64,000 bases of DNA. Origin: Maricaulis sp036231565. GTDB lineage: Bacteria; Pseudomonadota; Alphaproteobacteria; Caulobacterales; Maricaulaceae. The notes below the pieces were generated by a model. That model had not been told where the DNA came from. It saw only the letters and a list, made by a program, of their open reading frames with translations, and did no database searches. Location of the stretch: the NCBI GenBank assembly GCA_036231565.1, contig JAZAHA010000024.1:62001-126000 (forward strand), read 5' to 3'. A program made the position numbers and the translations under genes. Below are positions 31,519 to 40,221 of the stretch, piece after piece; the first letter of the stretch is position 1; each line of letters begins with the position of its first letter.

Positions 31519-32658
31519 ATGTCGGACAGGCTCGGCAGGATTTCGGTCGCCATGGCAGAAAAGACCTTTGCGGAAGGCCAGCTTGAGGCGCTGATTCACA
31601 CCGCCGTCGACGGGATTCTCTGTATCGATCGCGCGGGTCATGTCAGTCTCTACAATCCGGCATGTGAGCGTATTTTCGGCTGGTCGGCAGCCGAGGTGCT
31701 TGGCCGGAATGTCTCGATGCTGATGCCGTCGCGCTATGCCGAGCGGCATGACGGCTTCATCACGAATTATCTCACCACCGGTACGCCGCGGATTATCGGC
31801 ATCGGCCGCGAGGTCGAAGGCTTGCGCAAGGATGGCACCGAGTTCCCGATGGACCTCTCTGTCGGGGAGTTCGAGACCGGCGGGGAAAGCTGCTTTGTCG
31901 GTATTGTCCGCGATCTGTCCCAGCGTGTCGCCGCCGAACGGCGTCTGCGCGACCTGCAGGCCCAGCTGACGCATATGGGGCGGGTCGGAGCCGTGGCGGA
32001 GATGGGCTCGGCCCTCGCTCATGAACTCAACCAGCCGTTGACCGCTATCTCGCTTTTTCTTACAGCGTCGGAACGTTCGCTCGAAACCGACCCCGCGAAG
32101 GCGCGGGAATTGTTCGCCCGTGCCCAGGACGAGGCCCTGCGCGCCGGCGAGATCGTGCGCCGCATCCGCCAGATGGTCGAGCCGGGAGATGATGAACGCC
32201 GGGAAGTCCGGCTTGCCGACATTGTTGTCGACGCCGCGGAGCTCTGCAGCGTCGTCAATGATGGCGGGCGGTCGCGGGTCGATCTGTCCGGTGTCGACGA
32301 GACGCTGGAAGTGTTCGCCGATCCGACCCAGATCCGCCAGGTCCTGGTCAATCTGGTCAAGAATGCAATCGACGCGACGGGTGACCGGGAGGCACCTCTC
32401 ATCCGGGTCCGCGTGTCGGCAGGCGAAGATGGCATGGCCGTGATCGAGGTCGAGGATAACGGCCCCGGCATTGCGCACGATCTCGCTCCGAACCTGTTTT
32501 CACCCTTCGTGACGAGCAAGAAGGACGGGCTGGGGATCGGCCTGTCCATCTGCCGGACAATCGCTGAATCGCATGGCGGCAGCCTCGAGCTCGCCGATCC
32601 CGTGCGACGGGACCGGCTTTCCGGCGCCTGTTTCCGTCTCAACCTTCCCATGGAGTAG
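31519..32658 (+). CDS. fixL: Soluble haem-PAS oxygen-sensor histidine kinase (FixL)
   Basis: This 379-residue kinase has one PAS domain at about residues 20-135. The FixL haem pocket is evident: His77 in YAERHDGF matches the proximal ligand, and Arg97 in IIGIGREVEG matches the oxygen-sensing arginine. The HisKA phosphorylation site is His168 (ALAHELNQPL). The ATP domain carries NLVKNAID, DNGPGIA and GLGIGLSI. No membrane segments are present. A second possible start is the ATG at 31552. The FixJ-like response regulator begins four bases after its stop. In rhizobia FixL is inhibited by oxygen; here it probably switches on denitrification genes. Confidence 0.9.
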   Translation: MSDRLGRISVAMAEKTFAEGQLEALIHTAVDGILCIDRAGHVSLYNPACERIFGWSAAEVLGRNVSMLMPSRYAERHDGFITNYLTTGTPRIIGIGREVEGLRKDGTEFPMDLSVGEFETGGESCFVGIVRDLSQRVAAERRLRDLQAQLTHMGRVGAVAEMGSALAHELNQPLTAISLFLTASERSLETDPAKARELFARAQDEALRAGEIVRRIRQMVEPGDDERREVRLADIVVDAAELCSVVNDGGRSRVDLSGVDETLEVFADPTQIRQVLVNLVKNAIDATGDREAPLIRVRVSAGEDGMAVIEVEDNGPGIAHDLAPNLFSPFVTSKKDGLGIGLSICRTIAESHGGSLELADPVRRDRLSGACFRLNLPME

Positions 32659-32662
32659 CTGT

Positions 32663-33241
32663 ATGCCCGCAGGCGAAATCTCGATCGCCATCACCGATGA
32701 CGACGACGCCGTCCGCGAAGGGCTGGCGGCGGTGCTTGACGGTCCAGGCCGCCGCCTGACGCTGCATGCGCATGGTCTTTCCTTTATCGAACAGGTCGGT
32801 GATACGCCGCCGGACATCGCTTTCCTGGATCTGAAAATGCCCCAGCTCTCCGGTCTCGACGTTCTGCGGCGGCTGGCGCCGGTGTCTTTCCCCGTAATCA
32901 TGATCAGTGCGCACGGCGATATCGCAACGGCGGTCGAGGCGATCCGGCTCGGGGCGCACGATTTTGTCGAGAAGCCCTTCAAGCCCGCCTCGATCGAAGC
33001 GGCAATGGCGCATGCGCTGGAAGCCGGGCGCCGCCCGTCCGGCGATGCAAACGCTTTGCTGTCGGCCCTGACGGATCGCGAGCGTGACATTGCAGACGCC
33101 CTCAACCGGGGTCTGACCAACAAGGAAGTCGCGCGCGAGTTCGATATCAGCCCGCGCACGGTCGAAATCCACCGCGCGCGCGTTTTCGCCAAGTTGAGTG
33201 TGCGCAATGTGGCGGAGCTTGTGCGCCTGATGTCACGCTGA
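32663..33241 (+). CDS. fixJ: FixJ-type response regulator
   Basis: A 192-residue two-domain regulator. The receiver (residues 5-118) has the acidic pocket TDDDDAV, phospho-acceptor Asp56 in AFLDLKMP, Ser in MISAHGD and Lys in VEKPF. The LuxR-type helix-turn-helix follows at about 130-190 (LTDRERDIADALNRGLTNKEVA then RTVEIHRARVF). It starts 4 bases after fixL. In the classical cascade FixJ-P activates fixK; the FixK-like gene at 33770 lies two genes downstream in the same direction. Confidence 0.9.
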   Translation: MPAGEISIAITDDDDAVREGLAAVLDGPGRRLTLHAHGLSFIEQVGDTPPDIAFLDLKMPQLSGLDVLRRLAPVSFPVIMISAHGDIATAVEAIRLGAHDFVEKPFKPASIEAAMAHALEAGRRPSGDANALLSALTDRERDIADALNRGLTNKEVAREFDISPRTVEIHRARVFAKLSVRNVAELVRLMSR

Positions 33242-33251
33242 CTGCCAGCGA

Positions 33252-33265
33252 TTGATTTCGCGCAA
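33252..33265 (+). promoter_or_regulatory. FNR/NnrR-type box for the lone receiver gene
   Basis: TTGATTTCGCGCAA fits TTG-N8-CAA, with a FixK/FNR-like left half (TTGAT) and the CGCAA right half shared by most boxes here. TAGAGC at 33288-33293 could be the -10 element. The predicted start is only a few bases before the ATG at 33304. Confidence 0.6.
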
Positions 33266-33303
33266 AGCGCGGCTGCCGGAGATCGGCTAGAGCCCGTCGG
33301 GTC

Positions 33304-33678
33304 ATGACCCTGCCGGCCATCATACTCGTCGAAGCCGACCCGTCAGTGTGCGAAGCCTTTCAGGCACTCGCCCAGGCTCTGGGCTTTGCGCTGACGGTTT
33401 TCGAGACCGTTGACACGGCTATTGCCAACGCAAGCCTTCGCGGTCCTGTGGTGCTGATTGCCGATCTGTCCGCGGACTCCGACATTCGCCGTTTGCTGGT
33501 CTGGCGCGATACGCGGCCGACCAAGCCGGTTACGATTCTCCTGACCACGCTATCTCCGGCCTTGCTCCGCCGCCGGCTGGACGCGGTGCGTGATATCAAA
33601 GTCCTGCGCAAACCGGTTACGGCCGCTGAAATTCTCGACGCATTGCAGGCCGCAACAGGCACTCCGGGCGGCGTATAG
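33304..33678 (+). CDS. Stand-alone receiver-domain protein
   Basis: A 124-residue single receiver fold without an output domain. Acidic residues occur in ILVEADPSV, the likely phospho-acceptor Asp in VLIADLSADSD (near residue 53), Thr in ILLTTLS and Lys in VLRKPVT. The first acidic pair is degenerate (Glu-Ala-Asp), so phosphorylation may be weak or the domain may act as a FixL phosphate sink or FixJ competitor, like small FixT-type brakes in rhizobia (an analogy, not homology). It lies between fixJ and the FixK-like gene and has its own TTG-N8-CAA box, suggesting feedback. Confidence 0.72.
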   Translation: MTLPAIILVEADPSVCEAFQALAQALGFALTVFETVDTAIANASLRGPVVLIADLSADSDIRRLLVWRDTRPTKPVTILLTTLSPALLRRRLDAVRDIKVLRKPVTAAEILDALQAATGTPGGV

Positions 33679-33769
33679 GGGAAACCCCGTACGCGGTGAT
33701 GCGAATTTTTTCGCGGCGGCCGGTCTGACAAACAAGGGCTCACGAACGCATTACGCCGGAGCCCCAATC

Positions 33770-34336
33770 ATGATCCCGCAAACGCACCGCACACTGGCCA
33801 GCCACACCCCGGTCTATTTCGCCGGCGACCGCGCCACCGACCTTGTCCGGGTCGAGCGTGGGGTCGTGATGGTGTTCAACCTGTTCGAGGACGGCCGGCG
33901 GCAGATCGTCGATTTCGTCACGGCGGGCGAGCTTCTTCATTTCCAGTTTGATGGTGAGCTCGATCATTATGCAGAGGCGATCACAGAGGTCGAACTGGTT
34001 TCGGCGCCCTGCGATGCCGCCCTGTCGGATCCGGCCTGGGCCGAATACGTCTTCCAGCAGATGCGTGGCCGGCTCGACCGTGATCGCCGCCACGTGACCT
34101 TGCTGGCCCAGAAGTCGGCGGCGGAACGTCTGGCGGAATTCCTGATCATTGTGTCGGACCGGCTGTCCACCCCGATCGGCGATATCGAGCTGCCGATGAC
34201 CCGGCAGGAAATCGCTGACTATACCGGCCTGACCATCGAAACGGTTTCGCGTCTGTTTTCGCGATGGATGCGCGAACGACGCCTGGTCCCGACCGGCAAG
34301 CGAACCTACCGCATAGACGGCGCACTGGCCGCCTGA
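33770..34336 (+). CDS. Crp/Fnr-family regulator, FixK-like
   Basis: A short 188-residue Crp/Fnr protein. The sensor barrel is truncated relative to Crp (about residues 5-100, with VRVERGVVMVFNLFEDGRRQ and IVDFVTAGELL). The winged helix at about 125-185 has recognition helix TIETVSRLFSRWMRER, whose Glu-Ser-Arg pattern fits TTGAT-type half-sites. The Fnr N-terminal cysteines are absent, as in FixK. It lies downstream of fixLJ and directly upstream of nirK, so it is probably the output regulator of the FixLJ cascade. CGGAG precedes the ATG at 33770. Confidence 0.85.
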   Translation: MIPQTHRTLASHTPVYFAGDRATDLVRVERGVVMVFNLFEDGRRQIVDFVTAGELLHFQFDGELDHYAEAITEVELVSAPCDAALSDPAWAEYVFQQMRGRLDRDRRHVTLLAQKSAAERLAEFLIIVSDRLSTPIGDIELPMTRQEIADYTGLTIETVSRLFSRWMRERRLVPTGKRTYRIDGALAA

Positions 34337-34374
34337 GCTTTCTCCCCATTCCGGGTGCGGAAATCCCGTTTCTT

Positions 34375-34388
34375 TTGTTCAAGCGCAA
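34375..34388 (+). promoter_or_regulatory. NnrR/FNR-type box for nirK
   Basis: TTGTTCAAGCGCAA fits TTG-N8-CAA. Its centre is about 72 bases before the nirK ATG, and TAAACC at 34411-34416 is a weak -10 at class II spacing. Confidence 0.65.
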
Positions 34389-34453
34389 GTCGCTACCCGG
34401 CCTGACCACCTAAACCTCAATCATCACAACGCTGCTCAAACGGAGTGCAAGAC

Positions 34454-35503
34454 ATGAAAACCCGCAGCCTGAAAAACGTCCTCATCGCTGGCACCGCGAC
34501 CGCACTGGTGGCCGCTGCGGCAGCTTTCATCTACCAGCCGCTGGCCTACAGCCAGGACGATGCGGCCCCGGCGGCCAATATCGTTCGCGACCCCACGGAA
34601 GTGCCGGCGCCGATCACCGCCCGTGAGCCGCAGCGCCATCTGGTGGAACTGGAAACGGTGGAGCTGGAAGGCCAGCTGGCCGACGGCTCGACCTACACCT
34701 ACTGGACCTTCAATCACCAGGTCCCCGGACCGATGATCCGTGTCCGCGTCGGTGACACGGTGGAAGTCCGCCTGACCAATCACGAAGACAGCCTGATGCC
34801 GCACAATGTGGACTTCCACGCGGTGACGGGCCCCGGCGGTGGCGCTCCGGCGACACTGGCCGGTCCGGGCGAGACCCGCTCCTTCGTCTTCCAGGCGCTC
34901 AACCCCGGCGTCTATGTCTACCACTGCGCCACGCCGATGGTCGCCAGCCACATTGCCAACGGCATGTACGGCCTGATCGTCGTCGAGCCGGAAGACGGCC
35001 TGCCGGAAGTCGATCGCGAATTCTACGTCATGCAGGGCGAGATCTACACGGAAGAGGAGTTCGGTACGCCGGGCCACCTGACCGAGAGCATCGACAAGCT
35101 GCTCGACGAAGAGCCGGAATACTACGTCTTCAACGGTGCGGCCGGCGCCCTGCGGGACAATCCGCTGGAAGCCCGGGTCGGCGAAACCGTCCGCATCTTC
35201 TTCGGCGTGGGTGGTCCCAACAAGACGTCGTCCTTCCACGTGATCGGCGAAATCTTTGACGAGATCTATCCCTTCGGTTCCTTCACCTCGGAGACCATCA
35301 GCGACGTACAGACCGTGACGGTCGCCCCGGGTGGTGCCGTCGCCGTCGACTTCGCACTGGAAGTGCCGGGCAATTACATCCTGGTCGACCACGCCCTGTC
35401 GCGCGTCGAACGCGGCCTGGCCGGCATCCTCCACGTCGAAGGACCGGAAAACCCGGAAATCTTCGAGCCGCTGAACGGCGTCTCGGAAGACTCGGGCCAC
35501 TAG
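34454..35503 (+). CDS. nirK: Copper-containing nitrite reductase
   Basis: This 349-residue periplasmic enzyme reduces nitrite to NO. A Tat/Sec-like signal ends near residue 34. Type 1 copper ligands are His117, Cys158, His166 and Met171. Type 2 ligands are His122, His157 and His313, and the active site has Asp120 and His262. All are visible in LMPHNVDFH, YVYHCATPMVASHIANGMYG, SSFHVIG and LVDHALS. The start is the ATG at 34454, eight bases after CGGAG. A TTG-N8-CAA box precedes it, and its likely electron donor pseudoazurin is encoded next. Confidence 0.96.
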   Translation: MKTRSLKNVLIAGTATALVAAAAAFIYQPLAYSQDDAAPAANIVRDPTEVPAPITAREPQRHLVELETVELEGQLADGSTYTYWTFNHQVPGPMIRVRVGDTVEVRLTNHEDSLMPHNVDFHAVTGPGGGAPATLAGPGETRSFVFQALNPGVYVYHCATPMVASHIANGMYGLIVVEPEDGLPEVDREFYVMQGEIYTEEEFGTPGHLTESIDKLLDEEPEYYVFNGAAGALRDNPLEARVGETVRIFFGVGGPNKTSSFHVIGEIFDEIYPFGSFTSETISDVQTVTVAPGGAVAVDFALEVPGNYILVDHALSRVERGLAGILHVEGPENPEIFEPLNGVSEDSGH

Positions 35504-35592
35504 GCCCGATCTTGAGGAAGCGGGGCGGGCCTCCCTCCCCATGCCGCCCCGCTTCATCTCTCCCTTTTCAAAACCAAGAAGGCCTGATCACA

Positions 35593-36075
35593 ATGAAACG
35601 CGCTTTTCTCCCCCTTGCAGCCGCCATCTTTGCCGCCGCCCTGCCCGCCGGTACCGCCCTGGCTGAAGATCACGAAGTCCTCATGCTCAACCGCGGTGCC
35701 GATGGGCAGACCATGGTTTTCGAGCCGGCCTATCTGGAAGTTGCGGTCGGCGACACGGTGACGTTTGTTGCCACTGACCGCGCCCACAACGCCGAGACGA
35801 TCCCGGGCATGGTACCCGAAGGCGGTGAAACTTTCCGCGGTCGTATGAATGAAGATGTCAGCATCACTTTCACAGCCGATGGCGTCTATGGCGTGAAGTG
35901 CCTGCCGCACTACGGCCTGGGCATGGTGGCCCTGATCAAGGTCGGTGACGACGTCCCCGTCAATCTGGAAGAAGCTGCGGCTGTGCGTCAGCCGGGCCGT
36001 GCGCGTCAGCGGATGCAGGCGCTCTTCGACCAGATGCAGCAGGCCGGCGGCGTCGAGCAGCCTGTCGGCGAATAA
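35593..36075 (+). CDS. Pseudoazurin (blue copper electron donor)
   Basis: A 160-residue exported cupredoxin. The signal peptide is cleaved near Ala24. Copper ligands are His65 (RAHNAET), Cys103, His106 and Met111 (VKCLPHYGLGM). The short Cys-x2-His-x4-Met spacing is typical of pseudoazurin. It should shuttle electrons to NirK, encoded 89 bases upstream. A charged, Gln/Arg-rich tail of about 40 residues after the domain (RQPGRARQRMQALF) is longer than usual. Confidence 0.92.
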   Translation: MKRAFLPLAAAIFAAALPAGTALAEDHEVLMLNRGADGQTMVFEPAYLEVAVGDTVTFVATDRAHNAETIPGMVPEGGETFRGRMNEDVSITFTADGVYGVKCLPHYGLGMVALIKVGDDVPVNLEEAAAVRQPGRARQRMQALFDQMQQAGGVEQPVGE

Positions 36076-36159
36076 CCCGCGTCGGGCAGCGGTGTCCTGA
36101 CCATATCCCGCTGCCCGGCCGTTTCCCCTAGACAATTTCAGTGTCGCGGAGTTTCCGCC

Positions 36160-38292
36160 ATGTCCCGCAAATTTCAGTACCTTGCCAGTGCCGCTCTTGC
36201 TACAGCGGTCGCATTCGGCTCTGCCGCCAGCGCGTCAGAACACGTCAATCAACGCCCCGAAGAACCGGCGGCTCCTGCCGTCCAGGATGTCATCGTGGTC
36301 ACCGGCTTCCGGATCAGCACGAATGTCTCGATCGAAGAGCATGTCTCGCCTGAACAGGCGCCGGTGCTCGGCCCGGATGCTGCCGGACTCGTGGCGCGTC
36401 TGCCTGGTGCGGCTTTGGTCGACAATGGCTCGATTTCCGGCCAGGTCCAGTACCGTGGCCTGTTCGGCCCGCGTGCGCCGGTCGCGATCGACGGTGCTGC
36501 CGTCGCTTCGGGCGGTCCCAACCTGATGGATCCCCCGCTTCACTATGCGCCCATGCCACTGGTCGAGCGCATCGAAGTCGATCGCGGTGTGGCCGCGGTC
36601 AGCCGCGGGCCCGGCATGGGCGGCGGCATGAATGTGGTTCTCAAGGGCGTCGATTTCGCGTCCGGTCACGAGATCGAATACGAGACCCAGACCATGGCCT
36701 CCGTGCGCAGTGTCGACGGATCCTACGCCGTGGGCGGCGTCGCGGGCGGCGCCAGCGAAAGCCGCCGCTTCCAGCTTCTGTTTTCCCGGGAAGAAGGCGG
36801 CGATATCGCCTTCTCCGGCGGCGATATTCCCAACAGCCATCACGAGCGCACGGTTTACGGCCTGGGCGGCGGGCTGGCGAGCGGCGACCACGCCGTGTCG
36901 CTGGACTATCGCCGGCTCGACACGGGGCCGACGGGCAATGCGGCGCTGGCGATGGATATCGAGCATGTTGAAACCGATGTTGCGCGCCTGGCCTATGAAG
37001 GCATGGCCGGCGACATTGCCATCGACGCCGCCGTCGGCTGGACCGATGTCAGCCATGGCATGGACAATTTCTCCCAGCGTCCCAATCCCGATCCGATGCG
37101 GCATCGCTATACGGTGGCAACCGCGAATACGGTCTCTGCCGAGCTGTCCCTTGGGTTTGAGGCCCTGGGCGGCGATTTGGAACTGGGTATCGACCGGGAA
37201 GAGGCCGAACATGATGTCCTGATCTCCAATCCGAACAATGCCGCCTTCTTCCTCGGCTCGCTGCCGGACATCTCCATCGAACGCACCGGCGCCTATGCCC
37301 AGTGGGAAGGCGTGATCCTGTCGCTGGAAAGCGAGCTGGGTATCCGCGCCGACTGGCATTCCGACGATGCCGGCTCCGCCCGTACGGGCGCTGCGGTTCC
37401 GGCGGGTGCGCAAATGCTGGCCGGCATGTTCAACATGGCCGGGCGCGCGCATGACGACACGACGGTCGATGCGGTGGCGCGCTTCTGGCGGCACACCGAC
37501 GGCCCGCTGACCTGGCGTCTCACCCTGGCCCACAAGACGCGCATGCCGTCCTATGTGGAGCGCTATGCCTGGCTGCCCACGGGCGCCAGCGGCGGCCTGG
37601 CCGACGGCAATACCTATGTCGGGGACCTGCATCTCGAGCCCGAGACGGCCGACAGTATCGAAGCCGGTTTCGACTGGCGCGGCGAGAGCATCTATCTCCG
37701 CCCGACCGTCTTTTACCGCCGGGTCGACGATTTCATCCAGGGCGTTGCCTATGACGCCACGCCGGGCGTGATCGATACGCCGGTGGAAATGGTCTCGATG
37801 ATGAATGGCGATGCCACACCGCTGCGCTTTGCCAATGTCGACGCCGAGTTCTTCGGTGTGGATGCCGACTTCGGCTGGCAGCTGTCCCGCGCCTGGCGCA
37901 TCGACGGCGTCGCCTCCCTGGTGAAGGGCGATCGCCGCGATATCGACGAGCCGCTCTACCGGATGGCGCCGGCGCGTCTGCTGCTCGACCTGACCTATGA
38001 GCAGGCGGACTGGAGCGTGTCGCTGGAGAGCCAGTTCGTGGCCGAGCAGGATCGCGTTTCAGCCACCAATTCGGAGCAGGCGACCGACGGCTATGCGGTC
38101 TTCGGCGCCAATCTCGACTGGTATGCCCGGGACAATGTCCTTGTCACGCTGGGCGTCGAGAACCTGTTCGACGAGACCTATGAGAGACACCTGTCCGGCT
38201 ATAATCGCGTCGCCGGTGGCGACGTGGCCGTGGGTGACCGCCTGCCAGGTCAGGGGCGCGGCGCCTACGCCCGGGTGAGCGCGGCTTTCTGA
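36160..38292 (+). CDS. TonB-dependent outer-membrane receptor, possibly for copper
   Basis: A 710-residue receptor with a signal peptide (to about residue 26), a TonB-box-like VQDVIVVTGFR, a plug domain at about 55-170 (GQVQYRGLFGPRAPVAIDGA, ERIEVDRGVAAVSRGPGMGG) and a 22-strand barrel ending in aromatic Phe (YARVSAAF). The 'GISxQVxxRG...' plug and Met-containing barrel loops resemble OprC/NosA-type copper receptors. The position directly after nirK and pseudoazurin supports copper import for those enzymes. Substrate assignment is inference. A clear terminator follows. Confidence 0.82.
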   Translation: MSRKFQYLASAALATAVAFGSAASASEHVNQRPEEPAAPAVQDVIVVTGFRISTNVSIEEHVSPEQAPVLGPDAAGLVARLPGAALVDNGSISGQVQYRGLFGPRAPVAIDGAAVASGGPNLMDPPLHYAPMPLVERIEVDRGVAAVSRGPGMGGGMNVVLKGVDFASGHEIEYETQTMASVRSVDGSYAVGGVAGGASESRRFQLLFSREEGGDIAFSGGDIPNSHHERTVYGLGGGLASGDHAVSLDYRRLDTGPTGNAALAMDIEHVETDVARLAYEGMAGDIAIDAAVGWTDVSHGMDNFSQRPNPDPMRHRYTVATANTVSAELSLGFEALGGDLELGIDREEAEHDVLISNPNNAAFFLGSLPDISIERTGAYAQWEGVILSLESELGIRADWHSDDAGSARTGAAVPAGAQMLAGMFNMAGRAHDDTTVDAVARFWRHTDGPLTWRLTLAHKTRMPSYVERYAWLPTGASGGLADGNTYVGDLHLEPETADSIEAGFDWRGESIYLRPTVFYRRVDDFIQGVAYDATPGVIDTPVEMVSMMNGDATPLRFANVDAEFFGVDADFGWQLSRAWRIDGVASLVKGDRRDIDEPLYRMAPARLLLDLTYEQADWSVSLESQFVAEQDRVSATNSEQATDGYAVFGANLDWYARDNVLVTLGVENLFDETYERHLSGYNRVAGGDVAVGDRLPGQGRGAYARVSAAF

Positions 38293-38316
38293 CCGCGCCA
38301 TCCCGGGGCACTGGAA

Positions 38317-38348
38317 GGGCCGCGATGCGGGACATCGCGGCCCTTTTT
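38317..38348 (+). terminator. Rho-independent terminator after the TonB receptor
   Basis: GGGCCGCGATG (38317-38327) pairs perfectly with CATCGCGGCCC (38333-38343) around a 5-base loop and is followed by TTTTT (38344-38348). It lies 25 bases after the receptor stop and 16 bases before the end of the convergent decarboxylase gene. Confidence 0.92.
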
Positions 38349-38363
38349 CTTGTGCGGTGGACC

Positions 38364-40127
38364 TCAATCGAGCGTGGCCAGCGCCTGCCGGATGGTGGCG
38401 GCAAATTGCGGCACCATGGCTTCGCGTATGGCTTCGCTGGCCCAGTAGGGGTTCATGAAGACACAGCGGATCAGCACCAGCCGGGCCTCGTCCGCTTCGC
38501 CATCGAACCTTGCGATGTGGCGGGCGATCTGGCTGCGGTGATTGACGCTGCCCAGCGTGGTCGTCGTGACAACGAAGTCACCGGCTTCGCACAAGGCCTC
38601 GTAGAGGGCCCGGGTCCGGCGATTGGCCACGCTCAGTGCTTCGCCGGGTGTGCCGAGCGAGAAGCACACGATATTGGCATCGACCGGTTCGAGCACATGC
38701 ACGCCGTCGAGACCGCCCAGCACTTCGTTTCGGAAAACATCGCCCGACCGGATCATGCCGGCCAGCAGGGCGCCGAAACGGTCGGGCGCAAAGCCGATCG
38801 TGCGGCCGGTCAGCCAGACCGCCGTCGCTCCGGCGGCCGAGCGCGACCCCTCCAGTGTCGATGTCCAGGGATCGTCGGAGATCTGCGGCCGTTCCAGATA
38901 GGGCGCGTCGAAAACCGAGACCGTGTAGTGGTCGGCGTCGCGGGCCAGGAAGGCGCCGCAGGCATAGGGTACGAAGCCCAGCTTGTGAGGGTCGATGGTC
39001 ACCGAATTGGCGCGTGAAACCGCTTTCAGCGCGGCGATGGTCGCGGGCTGCAGAACCGTTTCGTGCGGGCCGTCCGGAATGGTGCACAGGAAACCGCCAT
39101 AGGCGGCATCGACATGGTGCCAGATCCGCCAGCCGCGCTCGGTCTGCCAGTGTTCCAGCCGGTCGGCGATGCGGTCGATCGGATCGATCTCGCCGGTCTC
39201 GGTGGTGCCCGCGACCGAAACGACAGCCAGCACCGGCCGGGCCGCAGCCTCCGCCTGGCTCACCCGGCGTTCCAGATCGGCAAGGTCGAAGCGCCCCTCG
39301 GCGTCCAGGCCGATTTCCCAGAAGGCCTCTTCGCCCAGCCCGAACACATTGGCGGCCTTGCGCCAGGAGAAGTGTTTGCTGGCCGGGACCAGCACGACGG
39401 GGCCGAGATAGTCGTGCCCGGCAGCCCTGGAGATGCGGCGGAACACATCGGCCGGATTGCCCGCGACCGCACTGCACCTGCGCAGCGCATCGGGATCCGG
39501 GGCGTGCTGTTTCACGAGGCCGGCATAGCGTGTCCAGCCCATGTGTGCGGCCTCGAACACGTTGAGGGGTTCGCCGGTGGTCTCCGCGATCCACAGGGCC
39601 AGAGACAGCCAGTGATCGAGCCGGTAGCGGGCCCGCCAGACGCCCTCGAAATTGGCGACCGTGCCGCCGGAGGTGAAGTGCCCCCGGGCCGCGGCCGGGT
39701 CATAGCCGATCATCTCCGCCAGCATGCCGATGGCTTCGGCTTCGATGACAGTGCCGACGCGCGAGACTTCCTTGGATGTGTTGTTCGGATTGTGCAGCAG
39801 GGCAGTAAGCTGGCCGAACAGGGCCGGCAGGGTAAGCTCCGACACCATATGGCCCGCATAGCGCGGCGAGTAGGTCGCCGTTTCCCGCCGCATCAGTGTC
39901 TTGAGCGTATCGAGCTCCTGGCTCAACCGCTCGCGTTCGGCAAGGAAATCGGCGGACAGGCGGTCGTCCCGGCTGATCGCGGCCGGATCGCCGGTGCGGT
40001 CGCTTTTGCGCCAGTCGAACCAGTCATCGAGAATGGCCTGGAATTCGGCCCGGACCCAGGCCTCGTTCTCCGACTTGGGGCCGGGGAAGTAGGCCTTGGC
40101 GCCCACGGCGTCGTCGCGTGAAGTCAT
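38364..40127 (-). CDS. PLP-dependent group II decarboxylase (glutamate/aromatic amino-acid type)
   Basis: A 587-residue fold-type I decarboxylase, larger than typical GadB (about 465 aa). HFTSGGTVANFEG near residue 150 binds PLP phosphate, Asp340 in HHVDAAYGGF contacts the pyridine nitrogen, and Lys382 in TIDPHKLGFVPY is the Schiff-base lysine. The family decarboxylates Glu, Tyr, Trp, Asp or related acids. Which one applies is not readable; a role in proton consumption or amine/beta-alanine formation is possible. It is convergent with the TonB receptor and divergent from the barrel protein gene; the shared 166-base gap holds a TTG-N8-CAA box. I chose the ATG at 40127. Confidence 0.85.
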   Translation of the reverse strand: MTSRDDAVGAKAYFPGPKSENEAWVRAEFQAILDDWFDWRKSDRTGDPAAISRDDRLSADFLAERERLSQELDTLKTLMRRETATYSPRYAGHMVSELTLPALFGQLTALLHNPNNTSKEVSRVGTVIEAEAIGMLAEMIGYDPAAARGHFTSGGTVANFEGVWRARYRLDHWLSLALWIAETTGEPLNVFEAAHMGWTRYAGLVKQHAPDPDALRRCSAVAGNPADVFRRISRAAGHDYLGPVVLVPASKHFSWRKAANVFGLGEEAFWEIGLDAEGRFDLADLERRVSQAEAAARPVLAVVSVAGTTETGEIDPIDRIADRLEHWQTERGWRIWHHVDAAYGGFLCTIPDGPHETVLQPATIAALKAVSRANSVTIDPHKLGFVPYACGAFLARDADHYTVSVFDAPYLERPQISDDPWTSTLEGSRSAAGATAVWLTGRTIGFAPDRFGALLAGMIRSGDVFRNEVLGGLDGVHVLEPVDANIVCFSLGTPGEALSVANRRTRALYEALCEAGDFVVTTTTLGSVNHRSQIARHIARFDGEADEARLVLIRCVFMNPYWASEAIREAMVPQFAATIRQALATLD

Positions 40128-40221
40128 GGATCGTCCTTTTCCGGCGGTGCAGCCAGCGTTCTCGCACGATCGGGCATCCCGCCTTTTGATGCAGGTCAAA
40201 CCAGGGCTTTGCGCCGCTCGC

